Origin: Flavobacteriales bacterium
Lineage (GTDB): Bacteria > Bacteroidota > Bacteroidia > Flavobacteriales_F > PHOS-HE28
Direction: 5' to 3'
Length of the DNA: 64,000 nucleotides
Assembly: GCA_023957375.1 (NCBI GenBank)
Contig: JAMLHB010000001.1
Span: 186,001-250,000 of the forward strand
The stretch's first letter is position 1; every line of letters begins with the position of its first letter. Positions 17,027-24,841 of the stretch are shown here, one piece after another. The position numbers and the translations under genes are program-made. The notes below the pieces were generated by a model that worked only from the letters and a program-made list of their open reading frames with translations, did no database searches and was not told the origin of the DNA.

Positions 17027-17402
17027 GCCCGCAGACCAGGTGTACCGGCATATCCAGCAAGGCCTTGTAGTCGCTGCCAGCTTCCTGCATGTCCAGGTCG
17101 TCCGCCTCGTAATGCCATACCAGTTCCACCGTGCCGGGGTAGGCGTGGTGCAGGCCATCGAACAACTTCAGCAGGTCCAGGAGGTACTTGGCGGTGCTTG
17201 AGTTGAAGTACTCCAGGAAGATCTGGACCGTGGTGTGCGCGGCGGGTTGTCCCACGTAGGCCTCGGCACGATCGAGCAGCGGGCGGAAAAAAGCCTCGGT
17301 ATTCTCGTGGATGGAGCAGCCTTCCATGCGCAAGGTGCCGCCTTGTGGGTCAAAAGCCACCTCGGGCGTCCTATCGGTACCGGCCAAGCGGATGCTTTCC
17401 AT
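17016..17402 (-). CDS. SiaC-family regulatory protein (DUF1987)
   Basis: 128 residues from the ATG that begins MESIRLAGTDRTPEVAF. The sequence contains the SiaC landmarks: DRTPEVAFDPQGG, then EGCSIHENTEAFF and, at about 70-90, the segment with the phospho-acceptor region FLEYFNSSTAKYLLDLL. In Pseudomonas, SiaC is phosphorylated by SiaB and dephosphorylated by SiaA and then activates the diguanylate cyclase SiaD. No SiaA, SiaB or SiaD gene is in the window, so its partners here are elsewhere or absent. Confidence 0.8.
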   Translation of the reverse strand: MESIRLAGTDRTPEVAFDPQGGTLRMEGCSIHENTEAFFRPLLDRAEAYVGQPAAHTTVQIFLEYFNSSTAKYLLDLLKLFDGLHHAYPGTVELVWHYEADDLDMQEAGSDYKALLDMPVHLVCGPIR

Positions 17403-17409
17403 GGAAGCG

Positions 17410-17417
17410 CGAAGATA
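17410..17417 (-). promoter_or_regulatory. Putative -7 promoter box (TATCTTCG) before siaC-like gene
   Basis: Read on the minus strand it is TATCTTCG, 7 bases before the ATG, giving a nearly leaderless transcript. Confidence 0.42.
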
Positions 17418-17478
17418 GGCGGCTCCTGGATCCACCCCGCCGGACAAGGATGTGCGGGATGTGGAGCAATTTTTCACT

Positions 17479-17486
17479 TATCTTCA
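17479..17486 (+). promoter_or_regulatory. Putative -7 promoter box (TATCTTCA)
   Basis: Lies 25 bases upstream of the USP start and matches the recurring box. Confidence 0.38.
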
Positions 17487-17511
17487 GGCCCGAGGAAATA
17501 ACCCTGCTGCC

Positions 17512-18312
17512 ATGGCCATGAAGAACATCCTCGTCCCATACGATTTCTCGGATTGTGCCACCGATGCCCTCCGCGTGGCAGCCAAGCTGGCCAGGCTCAG
17601 CGGAAGCATGCTGCACCTGGTGCACGTGTATGAGGACATGGGCGATTTCCACTCCAGCAACCACTGGAAACGCGACGATATTGAGCAGCGCCTGGACCAG
17701 GTGCCGGAGATGCCCTTCCTGAAGGGCTTGCCCATGAAACGTTTCATGCTGCGCCAATTCGGCATCACCGAGATGTTCCGCAACAAGCATTTGCGCGGCA
17801 TGGACCTGATCGTGATGGGGAGCAACGGGGCGCGCGGCATTGCCGGCATGGTCGGCTCCAACACCCAGCGCGTGGTACGCATAGCCCCGATGCCCATCCT
17901 GGTGATCAAGCACCAAGTGGAGGACTTCGATGTGAAGGGCCTGGTCTATGCGTCCAACTTCACGGAGAAGGACATTGAAAAGTTCGACGAATTCCGCCCC
18001 TTGGTGGAGCTTTTCAAGCCCAAGGTCCACCTGCTGAAGGTGAACACGCCCGCCTCCTTCGAGCGCAGTGCGGATACGTACAAGGCCATTGACCGCTTTC
18101 TACAGCGCTACGAACTGCGCAAGTTCAGCACCACCATCTACAACGACCTTTCCATCGAGGAAGGCATCCTCAACTTCGCCCGGGGCATCGATGCGGACAT
18201 GATCGCCATGGCCACCCACGGGCGAAAGGGCTTCTTCCACGTGGTGAACGGAAGCGTTACCGAGGATATCGTCAACCGGACGAACTTCCCGGTGTTGAGC
18301 GTGAAGTTGTGA
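17512..18312 (+). CDS. Universal stress protein, tandem USP domains
   Basis: 266 residues with two UspA-like domains (about 3-145 and 150-266). The first begins KNILVPYDFSDCATDALRVA, which is the ATP-binding type start, and carries VMGSNGARGIAGMVGSNTQRV. The second ends in MATHGRKGFFHVVNGSVTED followed by VLSVKL. Usp proteins bind nucleotides and are induced by starvation and stress. Two start codons two codons apart (17512, 17518) are possible. It stands alone with its own promoter box. Confidence 0.9.
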   Translation: MAMKNILVPYDFSDCATDALRVAAKLARLSGSMLHLVHVYEDMGDFHSSNHWKRDDIEQRLDQVPEMPFLKGLPMKRFMLRQFGITEMFRNKHLRGMDLIVMGSNGARGIAGMVGSNTQRVVRIAPMPILVIKHQVEDFDVKGLVYASNFTEKDIEKFDEFRPLVELFKPKVHLLKVNTPASFERSADTYKAIDRFLQRYELRKFSTTIYNDLSIEEGILNFARGIDADMIAMATHGRKGFFHVVNGSVTEDIVNRTNFPVLSVKL

Positions 18313-18340
18313 ACCGGCCACCAAGGCTTGCCCGTTCGCT

Positions 18341-18348
18341 TATCTTAG
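18341..18348 (+). promoter_or_regulatory. Putative -7 promoter box (TATCTTAG)
   Basis: Lies 19 bases before the ATG of the DUF1883-like gene. Confidence 0.35.
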
Positions 18349-18367
18349 CGCTGCCAATCAACGACAG

Positions 18368-18679
18368 ATGAAATTTCTGCACAGGAAGTACCCGGCCAAA
18401 CGCGGTGAAGCCATTGAAGTGCATCTGAATGCCGCAGCCATCGTAAAGTTCATGACCGCAAAGGAGTTCAAGCATTACGGGGCCGGCCGTACCCATACGT
18501 ACTACAGAGGGCAAGCCGTAGCGGAGGGAATACGCTTTGTGCTGCCCTTCGATGGCATATGGCATGCCGTGGTGGAGAAGGGCAATGGCGAGGTCACGGC
18601 TTCCTGCAAACATTGCCCCCCAGCACCTGGGCTTGAACAGCCGGTGTTGGAACAGGAAGGGGCGGAAGCCGCTAGCTGA
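18368..18679 (+). CDS. DUF1883-like small protein
   Basis: 103 residues. The sequence MKFLHRKYPAKRGEAIEVHL, then FKHYGAGRTHTYYRGQA and FDGIWHAVVEKG, follows the DUF1883 pattern, a small beta-rich domain often fused to TIR domains in defence-like proteins. Here it stands alone and ends in a short acidic tail. Function unknown. It is followed after 32 bases by a membrane-protein gene on the same strand, so the two may be linked. Confidence 0.68.
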   Translation: MKFLHRKYPAKRGEAIEVHLNAAAIVKFMTAKEFKHYGAGRTHTYYRGQAVAEGIRFVLPFDGIWHAVVEKGNGEVTASCKHCPPAPGLEQPVLEQEGAEAAS

Positions 18680-18711
18680 GGCTGACATTACTTGATTTGA
18701 ACCCGCCCAAG

Positions 18712-19419
18712 ATGCCCTACACCAAGGAGGACGAACTGGTCAACCTGCTCAGGGGCCAGGCTTCCATCATGCAGGAAGTGCATGAAATATTGGAACAAGA
18801 GGAAAAGCAGGATGAACTGGTGCGCGCGTCCATCAAATCCTGCATGAAGCACCGGGAGCACGCGGTTCCCGGGCTTGATGGTTCGCGGGTCTTCGGCATT
18901 GCGGACATCCGGCGGATCTGCATCCGGTTCCGGCTGCGCTTTCTGCCTTCGGGTCGTTTCAAGGGCGCGATCCCGCAAGGGGCCATTACGGCGGTCCGGC
19001 AATTGGAACAGGTGGCCGGCCAGCCCATGCGGAGCTTCATGATCATGGCTCCGGCCAGCCGCTTCCGGTTGTGCGATTGCGATGCAGACCCCCTGCTGTT
19101 CGTCCCCGTGGGCAACGGCCAATACTATTTGGTGCACCGGTGGGGCCGCGAGATCAGCCCGTTCCGAGCCGCCTTGGGCTGGCCTGTGCGGAACTGGAAG
19201 CACTTGGCCGTAACCGCGTTGGCAGTAGCAGCAATCGTTGCTGCCTTGGTGCCCACCGCGTGGATCACTCCCGAGGCGGGGGCAAGCTGGTGGGGCAGCT
19301 ACCGCTTTGGCATGTTCTTCTGTACGGCCATGCTCGCCGGTGCGGCCACCACCTTGGCTTGGTTCACCTCCTTCGGGCAGTTCAGCACCGAGGCGTGGAA
19401 CAGCAAAACGTTCAACTGA
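18712..19419 (+). CDS. Membrane protein of unknown function
   Basis: 235 residues from ATG 18712 (a TTG five codons upstream is unlikely). An N-terminal helical region (about 8-40, acidic and coiled-coil-like) leads to a globular block (about 60-150) with no recognised motif. Two transmembrane segments follow near 163-185 and 200-222. I do not recognise the family. It sits directly downstream of the DUF1883-like gene, which raises the chance of a small two-gene unit. Confidence 0.55.
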   Translation: MPYTKEDELVNLLRGQASIMQEVHEILEQEEKQDELVRASIKSCMKHREHAVPGLDGSRVFGIADIRRICIRFRLRFLPSGRFKGAIPQGAITAVRQLEQVAGQPMRSFMIMAPASRFRLCDCDADPLLFVPVGNGQYYLVHRWGREISPFRAALGWPVRNWKHLAVTALAVAAIVAALVPTAWITPEAGASWWGSYRFGMFFCTAMLAGAATTLAWFTSFGQFSTEAWNSKTFN

Positions 19420-19432
19420 GCAACTGGCCGGT

Positions 19433-19639
19433 TCAACCCCGGGCCGGGATTTCCCCGGGTGAAGCTTGTTCTTCCATCTTGCACACGCACGATGTGCGGA
19501 ACCAATGCTTGAGCGCCTCGCGCTCCTCGGGGATCAGCCGGCGGAATGCCTTGCGCATCTCCTTGCGGAAAACGGCTTGGTCCGCAAAGCTGATCTTGGA
19601 CAGGACCTCCTTGTAATAGTCGATCAACGGTTTACCCAT
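19433..19639 (-). CDS. Small hypothetical protein
   Basis: 68 residues. The N-terminus MGKPLIDYYKEVLSKISFAD is helical and amphipathic, followed by RKEMRKAFRRLIPEEREALKHWF, a basic helix. Such short Arg/Lys-rich helical proteins are common as conserved unknowns in Bacteroidota. Longer frames upstream would be non-coding-like. Position is convergent with the membrane protein; nothing else ties it to a role. Confidence 0.5.
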   Translation of the reverse strand: MGKPLIDYYKEVLSKISFADQAVFRKEMRKAFRRLIPEEREALKHWFRTSCVCKMEEQASPGEIPARG

Positions 19640-19769
19640 GAGGGATGGTGTTACGCCCCGAAGGCGGGCAATGTTGCGGTTTGGATGCACGGACACCCCG
19701 AAAATTACGGGCGGGAAGTGCTGCGGATCGTGATGATCCTTACCCACAGGGTGGCAGGCACTGTGGAAC

Positions 19770-19812
19770 AAAAAGCCGGGGCCGCCCTTTTTTGGGACGG
19801 CCCCGGGTTCAA
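19770..19812 (-). terminator. Rho-independent terminator of hsp20
   Basis: On the minus strand a GC-rich stem (about CCGGGGCCGTCCC / GGGCGGCCCCGG, with an A-rich loop) is followed by CTTTTTG. It lies about 20 bases after the Hsp20 stop. Confidence 0.8.
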
Positions 19813-19833
19813 TTGTCGGCAGAAACGGCTCAC

Positions 19834-20277
19834 TCAGCCAATGGTGATCTGCTTGGGCGTGGGCTTCACCTCCGTCTTTTTGGGGATGCTCACCATCAGT
19901 ACGCCGTTGCGGTGCTCCGCACTGATCTGCTCGGTATCCACCAGTTCGGGCAGGCGGAAGCTTCGGCTGAAGGAATGGCGTGTGAATTCACAGCGCGTGT
20001 AACGCTCGTTTTCCTTGAGACTCTCTTGCTCCTTGTCCGCGCTGATCGTCAGCACGTCCTGTTCCAGGTTCAGCTTCAGTTCATCCTTGCCGTAGCCGGG
20101 CGCTTGCACCTCCAGCTTATAGGTCTTTTCATCTTCCAAGATGTTCACCCTGGGCAGCGAACGCCTGGTGGTGGAGCCGCCTGCAAAGGGGTCCATCTCA
20201 CCAAAGAAACGATCCCATACATCCGTGAACGGCCGAAGGTTAGTGGTCGGGAACATGAGGTCTTTCGTGTAGGTCAT
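19834..20277 (-). CDS. Hsp20/alpha-crystallin small heat-shock protein
   Basis: 147 residues from ATG 20277. The alpha-crystallin domain covers about 45-140, with PRVNILEDEKTYKLEVQAPG, DVLTISADKE and the conserved block FSRSFRLPE and HRNGVLMVSIPKK near the end. Small Hsp20 proteins hold unfolded proteins under heat or oxidative stress. The preceding TonB-like gene is about 150 bases upstream on the same strand. That intergenic stretch holds a pair of direct repeats that may be an operator. Confidence 0.93.
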   Translation of the reverse strand: MTYTKDLMFPTTNLRPFTDVWDRFFGEMDPFAGGSTTRRSLPRVNILEDEKTYKLEVQAPGYGKDELKLNLEQDVLTISADKEQESLKENERYTRCEFTRHSFSRSFRLPELVDTEQISAEHRNGVLMVSIPKKTEVKPTPKQITIG

Positions 20278-20370
20278 GACGTGGTTGGTTTTCGTTGTTG
20301 TTGCACTTGGGTGCACTGTCGAACGATCCAACTCAATGCCATAGGGGAGATCCTGCCGGAAGGGCGCTTC

Positions 20371-20400
20371 CCATAATGCGCACAATGCCATAATGACGCA
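20371..20400. promoter_or_regulatory. Direct repeat pair upstream of hsp20
   Basis: Two copies of CCATAATGCGCA (20371-20382) and CCATAATGACGCA (20388-20400), with AATGCG and CGCATT also forming a spaced inverted repeat. Lies between the TonB-like stop and the hsp20 start. Operator function is inference. Confidence 0.3.
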
Positions 20401-20428
20401 TTGTCGCTCCATGCTGCGCCAAATTGAC

Positions 20429-21172
20429 TTATTGTGCCAGGAAGAGGTAGGTAATGGTGCCCCGCTGGGGCTGAGGGGCGTTGGCGGCGCTGCTGAAGCG
20501 TGCACCATTAGCTGAAGCCAAGGCATGCACGCGCATGCACTCGCTGGAGGTGGTGCTGGCCTCGCGGTCGAGTTCGGCTTTTAGCACGGTACCGGTTCGG
20601 CCCACGGCTACGTGCACTACCACCTTCCCACCTCCTTTGCATAGGTACGCGGGAACCTCCAGCACGATGTCGGTACGATCCTTCAGGTCGTACGAGACGG
20701 TGGTGAGGCCTTCCACCTTCACGGGCTTGGGCTTCTGGTCCATGTAGTTGCGCTTGTCGAACTTGCTGGGATCCAGTTCGGGCATATCGATTTCCTTGCC
20801 TTCGGCCTTTCGCTTATCGGCCAAGCGGTCAAATTCCGCCTGCTCCATGCTCTTCAGGTCGCTCTCGATGTGCTGGGCCATGCGCTCCTGCGCTGCATGG
20901 GACATGGTGGGGGCAGCGGTGATGTTGCTCGCCAAATTGGTCACCTGTTGGTTGCCCACGACATCCTGTTGCGGCATGTGCTCCTGCTCCTCGGGCAGCG
21001 GCTCGTCATCCGTGAATTCCATCAGCAGGGGTTCTTCCCGCGGGGCCACCGCGGTCCGCTGAAGGATGCTGATGTTCAATACCAGCAGCAACAGTGTGTG
21101 CAGCAGCAGCGTGCCGATGATGCCGTACTTGTGCCGGTCGAACAGGTCGAGGCAACGATCGATCAAGGACAT
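20429..21172 (-). CDS. TonB-like energy transducer
   Basis: 247 residues. An N-terminal cytoplasmic segment and one transmembrane helix (about 16-38, GIIGTLLLHTLLLLVLNISI) are followed by a Glu/Pro-rich periplasmic linker (about 45-70) and a charged helix. The last 85 residues are a TonB_C-like fold (VVVHVAVGRTGTVLKAELD). Such proteins pass the proton-motive force to TonB-dependent receptors with ExbB/ExbD; neither is in the window. Start chosen by the N-terminal helix. Confidence 0.72.
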   Translation of the reverse strand: MSLIDRCLDLFDRHKYGIIGTLLLHTLLLLVLNISILQRTAVAPREEPLLMEFTDDEPLPEEQEHMPQQDVVGNQQVTNLASNITAAPTMSHAAQERMAQHIESDLKSMEQAEFDRLADKRKAEGKEIDMPELDPSKFDKRNYMDQKPKPVKVEGLTTVSYDLKDRTDIVLEVPAYLCKGGGKVVVHVAVGRTGTVLKAELDREASTTSSECMRVHALASANGARFSSAANAPQPQRGTITYLFLAQ

Positions 21173-21209
21173 GGCAGGGGCAAGTTAGATGCTGCAAGGC
21201 CCGGGCCGT

Positions 21210-22550
21210 TTACCGCAAGCGGATCCGCCATTCCGGCGGCCACCGGTTGTTCCAGCGGTTGCCGGCGCCATGAACCCAGCCAAGCCCCAGGTTGCGGTAA
21301 CGGACCAATGCCGTTCCGGCGGCATGTGTGGCGGGGATCGGTTCACCCCTGAGGAAGCCTAGGGCCTGGCTGCTGTCCAAGTCCAACAGGTTGAACTGCC
21401 CATGGTCCAACATGCCGTTCAGTGCAAGGGCTGGGTGCGGCATCCAAGTACCACCCTTGTGCACGGCTACCGGGCTTCCGGGGGCTATGCACCGGACCGT
21501 TCGGGCCAACCGGGACACCAAGCTGTGCCATCGTGCACCAACGGCGTACAGGGTATGGCCCCTTTCCACCGGGCGGAATGCTTCCGGATCGTGCAGCCAC
21601 TGGTCCGCGGGGTGGGGTAGTGCATCCGGTGGAGCGGCACCCCCTTGGGGAACTGCGGCCCCGGGCTTGTGCAGAAGGGCAAGGAAGAAGCCTTCCCCCC
21701 GCACCCGGTGCGGCCAGCAACGCAACCCGCCGTTCGATCGGGAAACGCCCCATTGCGGGTCGATCGGAATGGTCCAATGCTCGGCGCCGCGTTGTACCAG
21801 ACGGTGCACTTGGTCTTCGTTCTCGCAGGTCTCCCAGGTGCAGGTGCTGTACACTAGGAATCCCCCCGGGGCCAGCAGGTCCCATGCGGCGTCCAGGATG
21901 TGCTGTTGCCGGATGGCGCATATTTTCACCAGGTTGGGGCCCCATTGGGCACGGGCCTGCGGGTCTTTGCGGAACATGCCTTCGCCGGAGCAGGGGGCGT
22001 CCACCAGCACCAGGTTGCAAAAGGGGCCCATGGGCAGAAAGGCCGCTGGTTCCGCACCGGTCACTACGCTGTTGGAATGGCCCCATTTCCAGAGGTTTTC
22101 AGCAAGGGCGGCCTGCCTGTTGGGCACCGGTTCATTGCTGATCAGCAAGGCCTCCCGGGGCAGCAAGGCGGCCAGGTGGGTGGATTTTCCCCCCGGCGCG
22201 GCGCACAGGTCCAATACAATGGGGTTCCGCGGCAATGTGGTGCACGCACGAAGGGCTTGGCCGAGCATCATGCTGGAGGCTTCCTGCACGTAATACGCAC
22301 CGGCATGCAACAGGGGGTCCAGCGTGAAGCGTGGCCGTTCGGGCAGGTAGCGCCCTTGGCTGCACCAAGGCACGGGCTCGCCCTGCACGTCCGTTGGTTT
22401 GGACGGGTTCAGGCGGATGCTCACCGGGGGCGGCAACTTTAGTGCGTCCAGCAGTTCATCGGCCTCCGCCCCCAGCAATTGCTGCACGTGCGGCGGAATT
22501 TCCACGGGTACCTGCCGGGGCGGTTTCCCCGCCGGTCGCGTGGCGGCCAT
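21210..22550 (-). CDS. rRNA cytosine-C5-methyltransferase (RsmF/NOL1-NOP2-sun family)
   Basis: 446 residues. The SAM-binding motif is VLDLCAAPGGKSTHLA (about 115). The catalytic cysteines are in VDAPCSGEGMF (about 183) and YSTCTWE (about 240). An N-terminal segment that matches the RsmF/YebU-type N1 domain (PVSIRLNPSKPTDVQG) precedes the core, and a C-terminal PUA-like tail follows (about 320-446). It methylates an rRNA cytosine. The 7-base gap to purA upstream on the same strand suggests one operon. Which nucleotide is modified cannot be read from sequence. Confidence 0.85.
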   Translation of the reverse strand: MAATRPAGKPPRQVPVEIPPHVQQLLGAEADELLDALKLPPPVSIRLNPSKPTDVQGEPVPWCSQGRYLPERPRFTLDPLLHAGAYYVQEASSMMLGQALRACTTLPRNPIVLDLCAAPGGKSTHLAALLPREALLISNEPVPNRQAALAENLWKWGHSNSVVTGAEPAAFLPMGPFCNLVLVDAPCSGEGMFRKDPQARAQWGPNLVKICAIRQQHILDAAWDLLAPGGFLVYSTCTWETCENEDQVHRLVQRGAEHWTIPIDPQWGVSRSNGGLRCWPHRVRGEGFFLALLHKPGAAVPQGGAAPPDALPHPADQWLHDPEAFRPVERGHTLYAVGARWHSLVSRLARTVRCIAPGSPVAVHKGGTWMPHPALALNGMLDHGQFNLLDLDSSQALGFLRGEPIPATHAAGTALVRYRNLGLGWVHGAGNRWNNRWPPEWRIRLR

Positions 22551-22557
22551 GCACGGA

Positions 22558-23835
22558 TCAACGCGTGACGGGGGCGGCATCGCGCACCAGTGTGGCGGTG
22601 CGGTCCGGGCCCACGGATACGATGCGCACCGGTACACCGACGGCCTGTTCGATGAAGGCGATGTATGCTTCGCACTCCGGCGGCAGGGGTTGTGCGGCAT
22701 CCAAGGTAGGCCAACCCTTGAGGTCGGCATACACGGGTTCCAAGGCGTTGGCCAGCTCAAAGGGGAAGCTTTCGCGGATCTTGCCGCCGGAGCGGTAGCC
22801 CGTGCATACCCGTACGCGGTCCATGCCGCTGAGCACATCGGCTTTCATCATGGCCAGTTCCGTCACCCCGTTGATCATCACGGCGTAGCGCAGTGCGGGC
22901 AGGTCCAGCCAGCCGCAACGGCGCGGCCTGCCGGTGGTGCTGCCGAATTCATTGCCGGCCTTGCGGATGGCCTCGCCGGTGTCATCGTGCAGCTCGGTGG
23001 GGAACGGGCCGCTGCCCACGCGCGTGCAGTAGGCCTTGAAGATGCCGATGACCTTGCCGATCATCGAGGGCCCCACGCCCAAGCCGATACATGCACCCGC
23101 ACTGATCGTGTTGCTGGAAGTAACGAAAGGGTAGGTGCCGAAGTCGATGTCCAGCAAGGTGCCCTGTGCACCTTCGGCCATCACGGAACGCCCGGCGTTC
23201 AACTGTTCGTGCAGCCAATGTTCGCTGTCCACCAGGTTGAAACCGCGCATGGCTTCCACGGCCTTCAGCCATTCCTGCTCCCGGCTGCGCCACTCGGGCT
23301 GGTGGTCGTGTATGGCGAACAGGCGCTCGTGCTTGGCCACCAGCGCACGGTAGCGCTCGTGGAAGTCGGGCTGCTCCAGGTCGCCCACCCGCAGGCCGTT
23401 GCGCCCGGTCTTGTCCATGTATGTTGGGCCGATGCCCTTGAGGGTGCTGCCGATCTTGCCCGCGCCCTTGTCGGCCTCGCTGGCGGCGTCCAAGGCCCGG
23501 TGGGTGGGCAGGATCAGATGGGCCCGGCGGCTGATCAGCAGGCGGGAACGCACGTCCACGCCGACCTCTTCCAAGTGTTGCACCTCCTGCATGAACGTAA
23601 CCGGGTCGATGACCACCCCGTTGCCCACCAAGTTCCACACGTTGTTGCGGAACACCCCGCTGGGGATCGTGTGCAACACGTGCTTCTTCCCGTCGAAGAT
23701 GAGCGTGTGCCCGGCATTGGGCCCACCCTGGAACCGCGCGATCACGGCATACTCCGGTGCCACCACGTCCACCACCTTGCCCTTGCCCTCGTCACCCCAT
23801 TGGGCGCCAAGGATCACATCCACTTTGCCCACCAT
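22558..23835 (-). CDS. purA: Adenylosuccinate synthetase
   Basis: 425 residues, normal length. Motifs run in order: GAQWGDEGKGK (P-loop, about 10-20), GGPNAGHT (about 38-45), GSTLKGIGPTY, GAQGTLLDIDFGTYPFVTSS and, near the C-terminus, GWLDLPALRYA. It catalyses the GTP-dependent joining of aspartate to IMP, the first committed step to AMP. It lies 3 bases after the STAS-domain gene and 7 bases before the rRNA methyltransferase gene, so it is in an operon that starts with the Fur-family regulator. Confidence 0.97.
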   Translation of the reverse strand: MVGKVDVILGAQWGDEGKGKVVDVVAPEYAVIARFQGGPNAGHTLIFDGKKHVLHTIPSGVFRNNVWNLVGNGVVIDPVTFMQEVQHLEEVGVDVRSRLLISRRAHLILPTHRALDAASEADKGAGKIGSTLKGIGPTYMDKTGRNGLRVGDLEQPDFHERYRALVAKHERLFAIHDHQPEWRSREQEWLKAVEAMRGFNLVDSEHWLHEQLNAGRSVMAEGAQGTLLDIDFGTYPFVTSSNTISAGACIGLGVGPSMIGKVIGIFKAYCTRVGSGPFPTELHDDTGEAIRKAGNEFGSTTGRPRRCGWLDLPALRYAVMINGVTELAMMKADVLSGMDRVRVCTGYRSGGKIRESFPFELANALEPVYADLKGWPTLDAAQPLPPECEAYIAFIEQAVGVPVRIVSVGPDRTATLVRDAAPVTR

Positions 23836-23838
23836 GGT

Positions 23839-24213
23839 TCAGGCTTGCAACTTGGCCAAGGCCTGCTCCACCGTGTCCAGAATGGGAAACACGGTATCGA
23901 GCTTCGTAACGACGAACAATTGCCGCACCCCCTGCGATACGGCGGCCAGCAGTACCTGCCCACCGGCCTTGCGGGTGCTCGTGAGCACGCTGATCATGAT
24001 GTTGAGCCCCGTGCTGTTCATGTACACCAGTTCCGCCATGTCCAAGATCACGCTAACGCCCTCATGGCCTTTGAGGTGTTGGTCGAGGGAGCTCATCAAC
24101 TGGTCGGCCTGCTGCTGGTCCATCAGGCGGCCCTTGAGATGGAAGACTTTGGCGCCCGGCCGGTCGCTGATGTCGAGGCTGAAGGCGGGTTTATCCGTTG
24201 CTGTGGGGGTCAT
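23839..24213 (-). CDS. STAS-domain protein (anti-sigma factor antagonist-like)
   Basis: 124 residues. The STAS core is visible: [41 protein letters not shown] (the conserved Ser/Thr phospho-site region at about 65-75) and [18 protein letters not shown]. These proteins bind anti-sigma factors or act in signalling. No anti-sigma kinase gene is present nearby. Its start overlaps the end of the Fur-family gene by 23 bases. Confidence 0.83.
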   Translation of the reverse strand: MTPTATDKPAFSLDISDRPGAKVFHLKGRLMDQQQADQLMSSLDQHLKGHEGVSVILDMAELVYMNSTGLNIMISVLTSTRKAGGQVLLAAVSQGVRQLFVVTKLDTVFPILDTVEQALAKLQA

Positions 24214-24670
24214 GGTTGTGGTTGCGTTCTTGAATGCAGTCGGGGCAGAGCCCGTAGATGTGCATGGCGTGGTGGCTCACCTCGAAGCCCATCACTTCGG
24301 TCACCGTGTTGCGGATATGCTGGATGCGCGGATCGCAGAATTCCATCACCTTGCCGCAGTTGGTGCAGATCACGTGGTCGTGCTGGTGGAAGGTGTGCGC
24401 GCGCTCGAATTGCGCCTGGTGCGACCCGAACTGGTGCTTGCGCACCAGCTTGCAATCCAGCAGCAGTTCCATGGTGTTGTACAGCGTGGCCCTGCTGACG
24501 CGGTATTTCTTCCGCTTCATCGATACGTAGAGCCGCTCGATGTCGAAGTGGCCGGGCTGTGCGTAGATCTCGCTGAGTATGGCAAAGCGCTCGGGCGTCT
24601 TGCGATGCCCTTGCTTCTCCAAGTAGTCACTGAAGATGTGCTGCACGTCCTGCTGAACGTCGGGTGCCAT
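24191..24670 (-). CDS. Fur-family metal-responsive repressor
   Basis: 159 residues. A winged-helix N-terminal half ([21 protein letters not shown], about 22-45, then [15 protein letters not shown]) is followed by the metal/dimerisation half with [17 protein letters not shown] (Zn/Fe site, about 90-110) and YGLCPDC. The two CxxC pairs match structural Zn sites. Subtype (Fur, Zur, PerR) cannot be decided. The ATG at 24670 is 10 bases after a TACCTTCG box. Confidence 0.9.
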   Translation of the reverse strand: MAPDVQQDVQHIFSDYLEKQGHRKTPERFAILSEIYAQPGHFDIERLYVSMKRKKYRVSRATLYNTMELLLDCKLVRKHQFGSHQAQFERAHTFHQHDHVICTNCGKVMEFCDPRIQHIRNTVTEVMGFEVSHHAMHIYGLCPDCIQERNHNHDPHSNG

Positions 24671-24680
24671 GATCACGTGG

Positions 24681-24688
24681 CGAAGGTA
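24681..24688 (-). promoter_or_regulatory. Putative -7 promoter box (TACCTTCG) of the fur operon
   Basis: On the minus strand TACCTTCG, 10 bases before the start of the Fur-family gene, which heads fur-STAS-purA-rRNA methyltransferase. Confidence 0.45.
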
Positions 24689-24841
24689 GCTCGCCCGGGG
24701 TTGGTATTGAAATGGCCCGGGCATGCCCGCTGCGATCAGGCCGGGAATAGCTGATAGGCGCAGGTTCCCCAAGCTCTTCGTTGCCGTGCTGGGGCGCAGC
24801 TGATCATCCCCGATGGCACCGTCGGGGCGCCGGGGCAACAA

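Noticed and set aside
22399-24498. A 699-residue open frame on the plus strand, antisense to rsmF, purA and STAS
   Set aside because: It is a high-GC shadow of well-supported minus-strand genes, full of His/Gly/Val with no recognisable domain.
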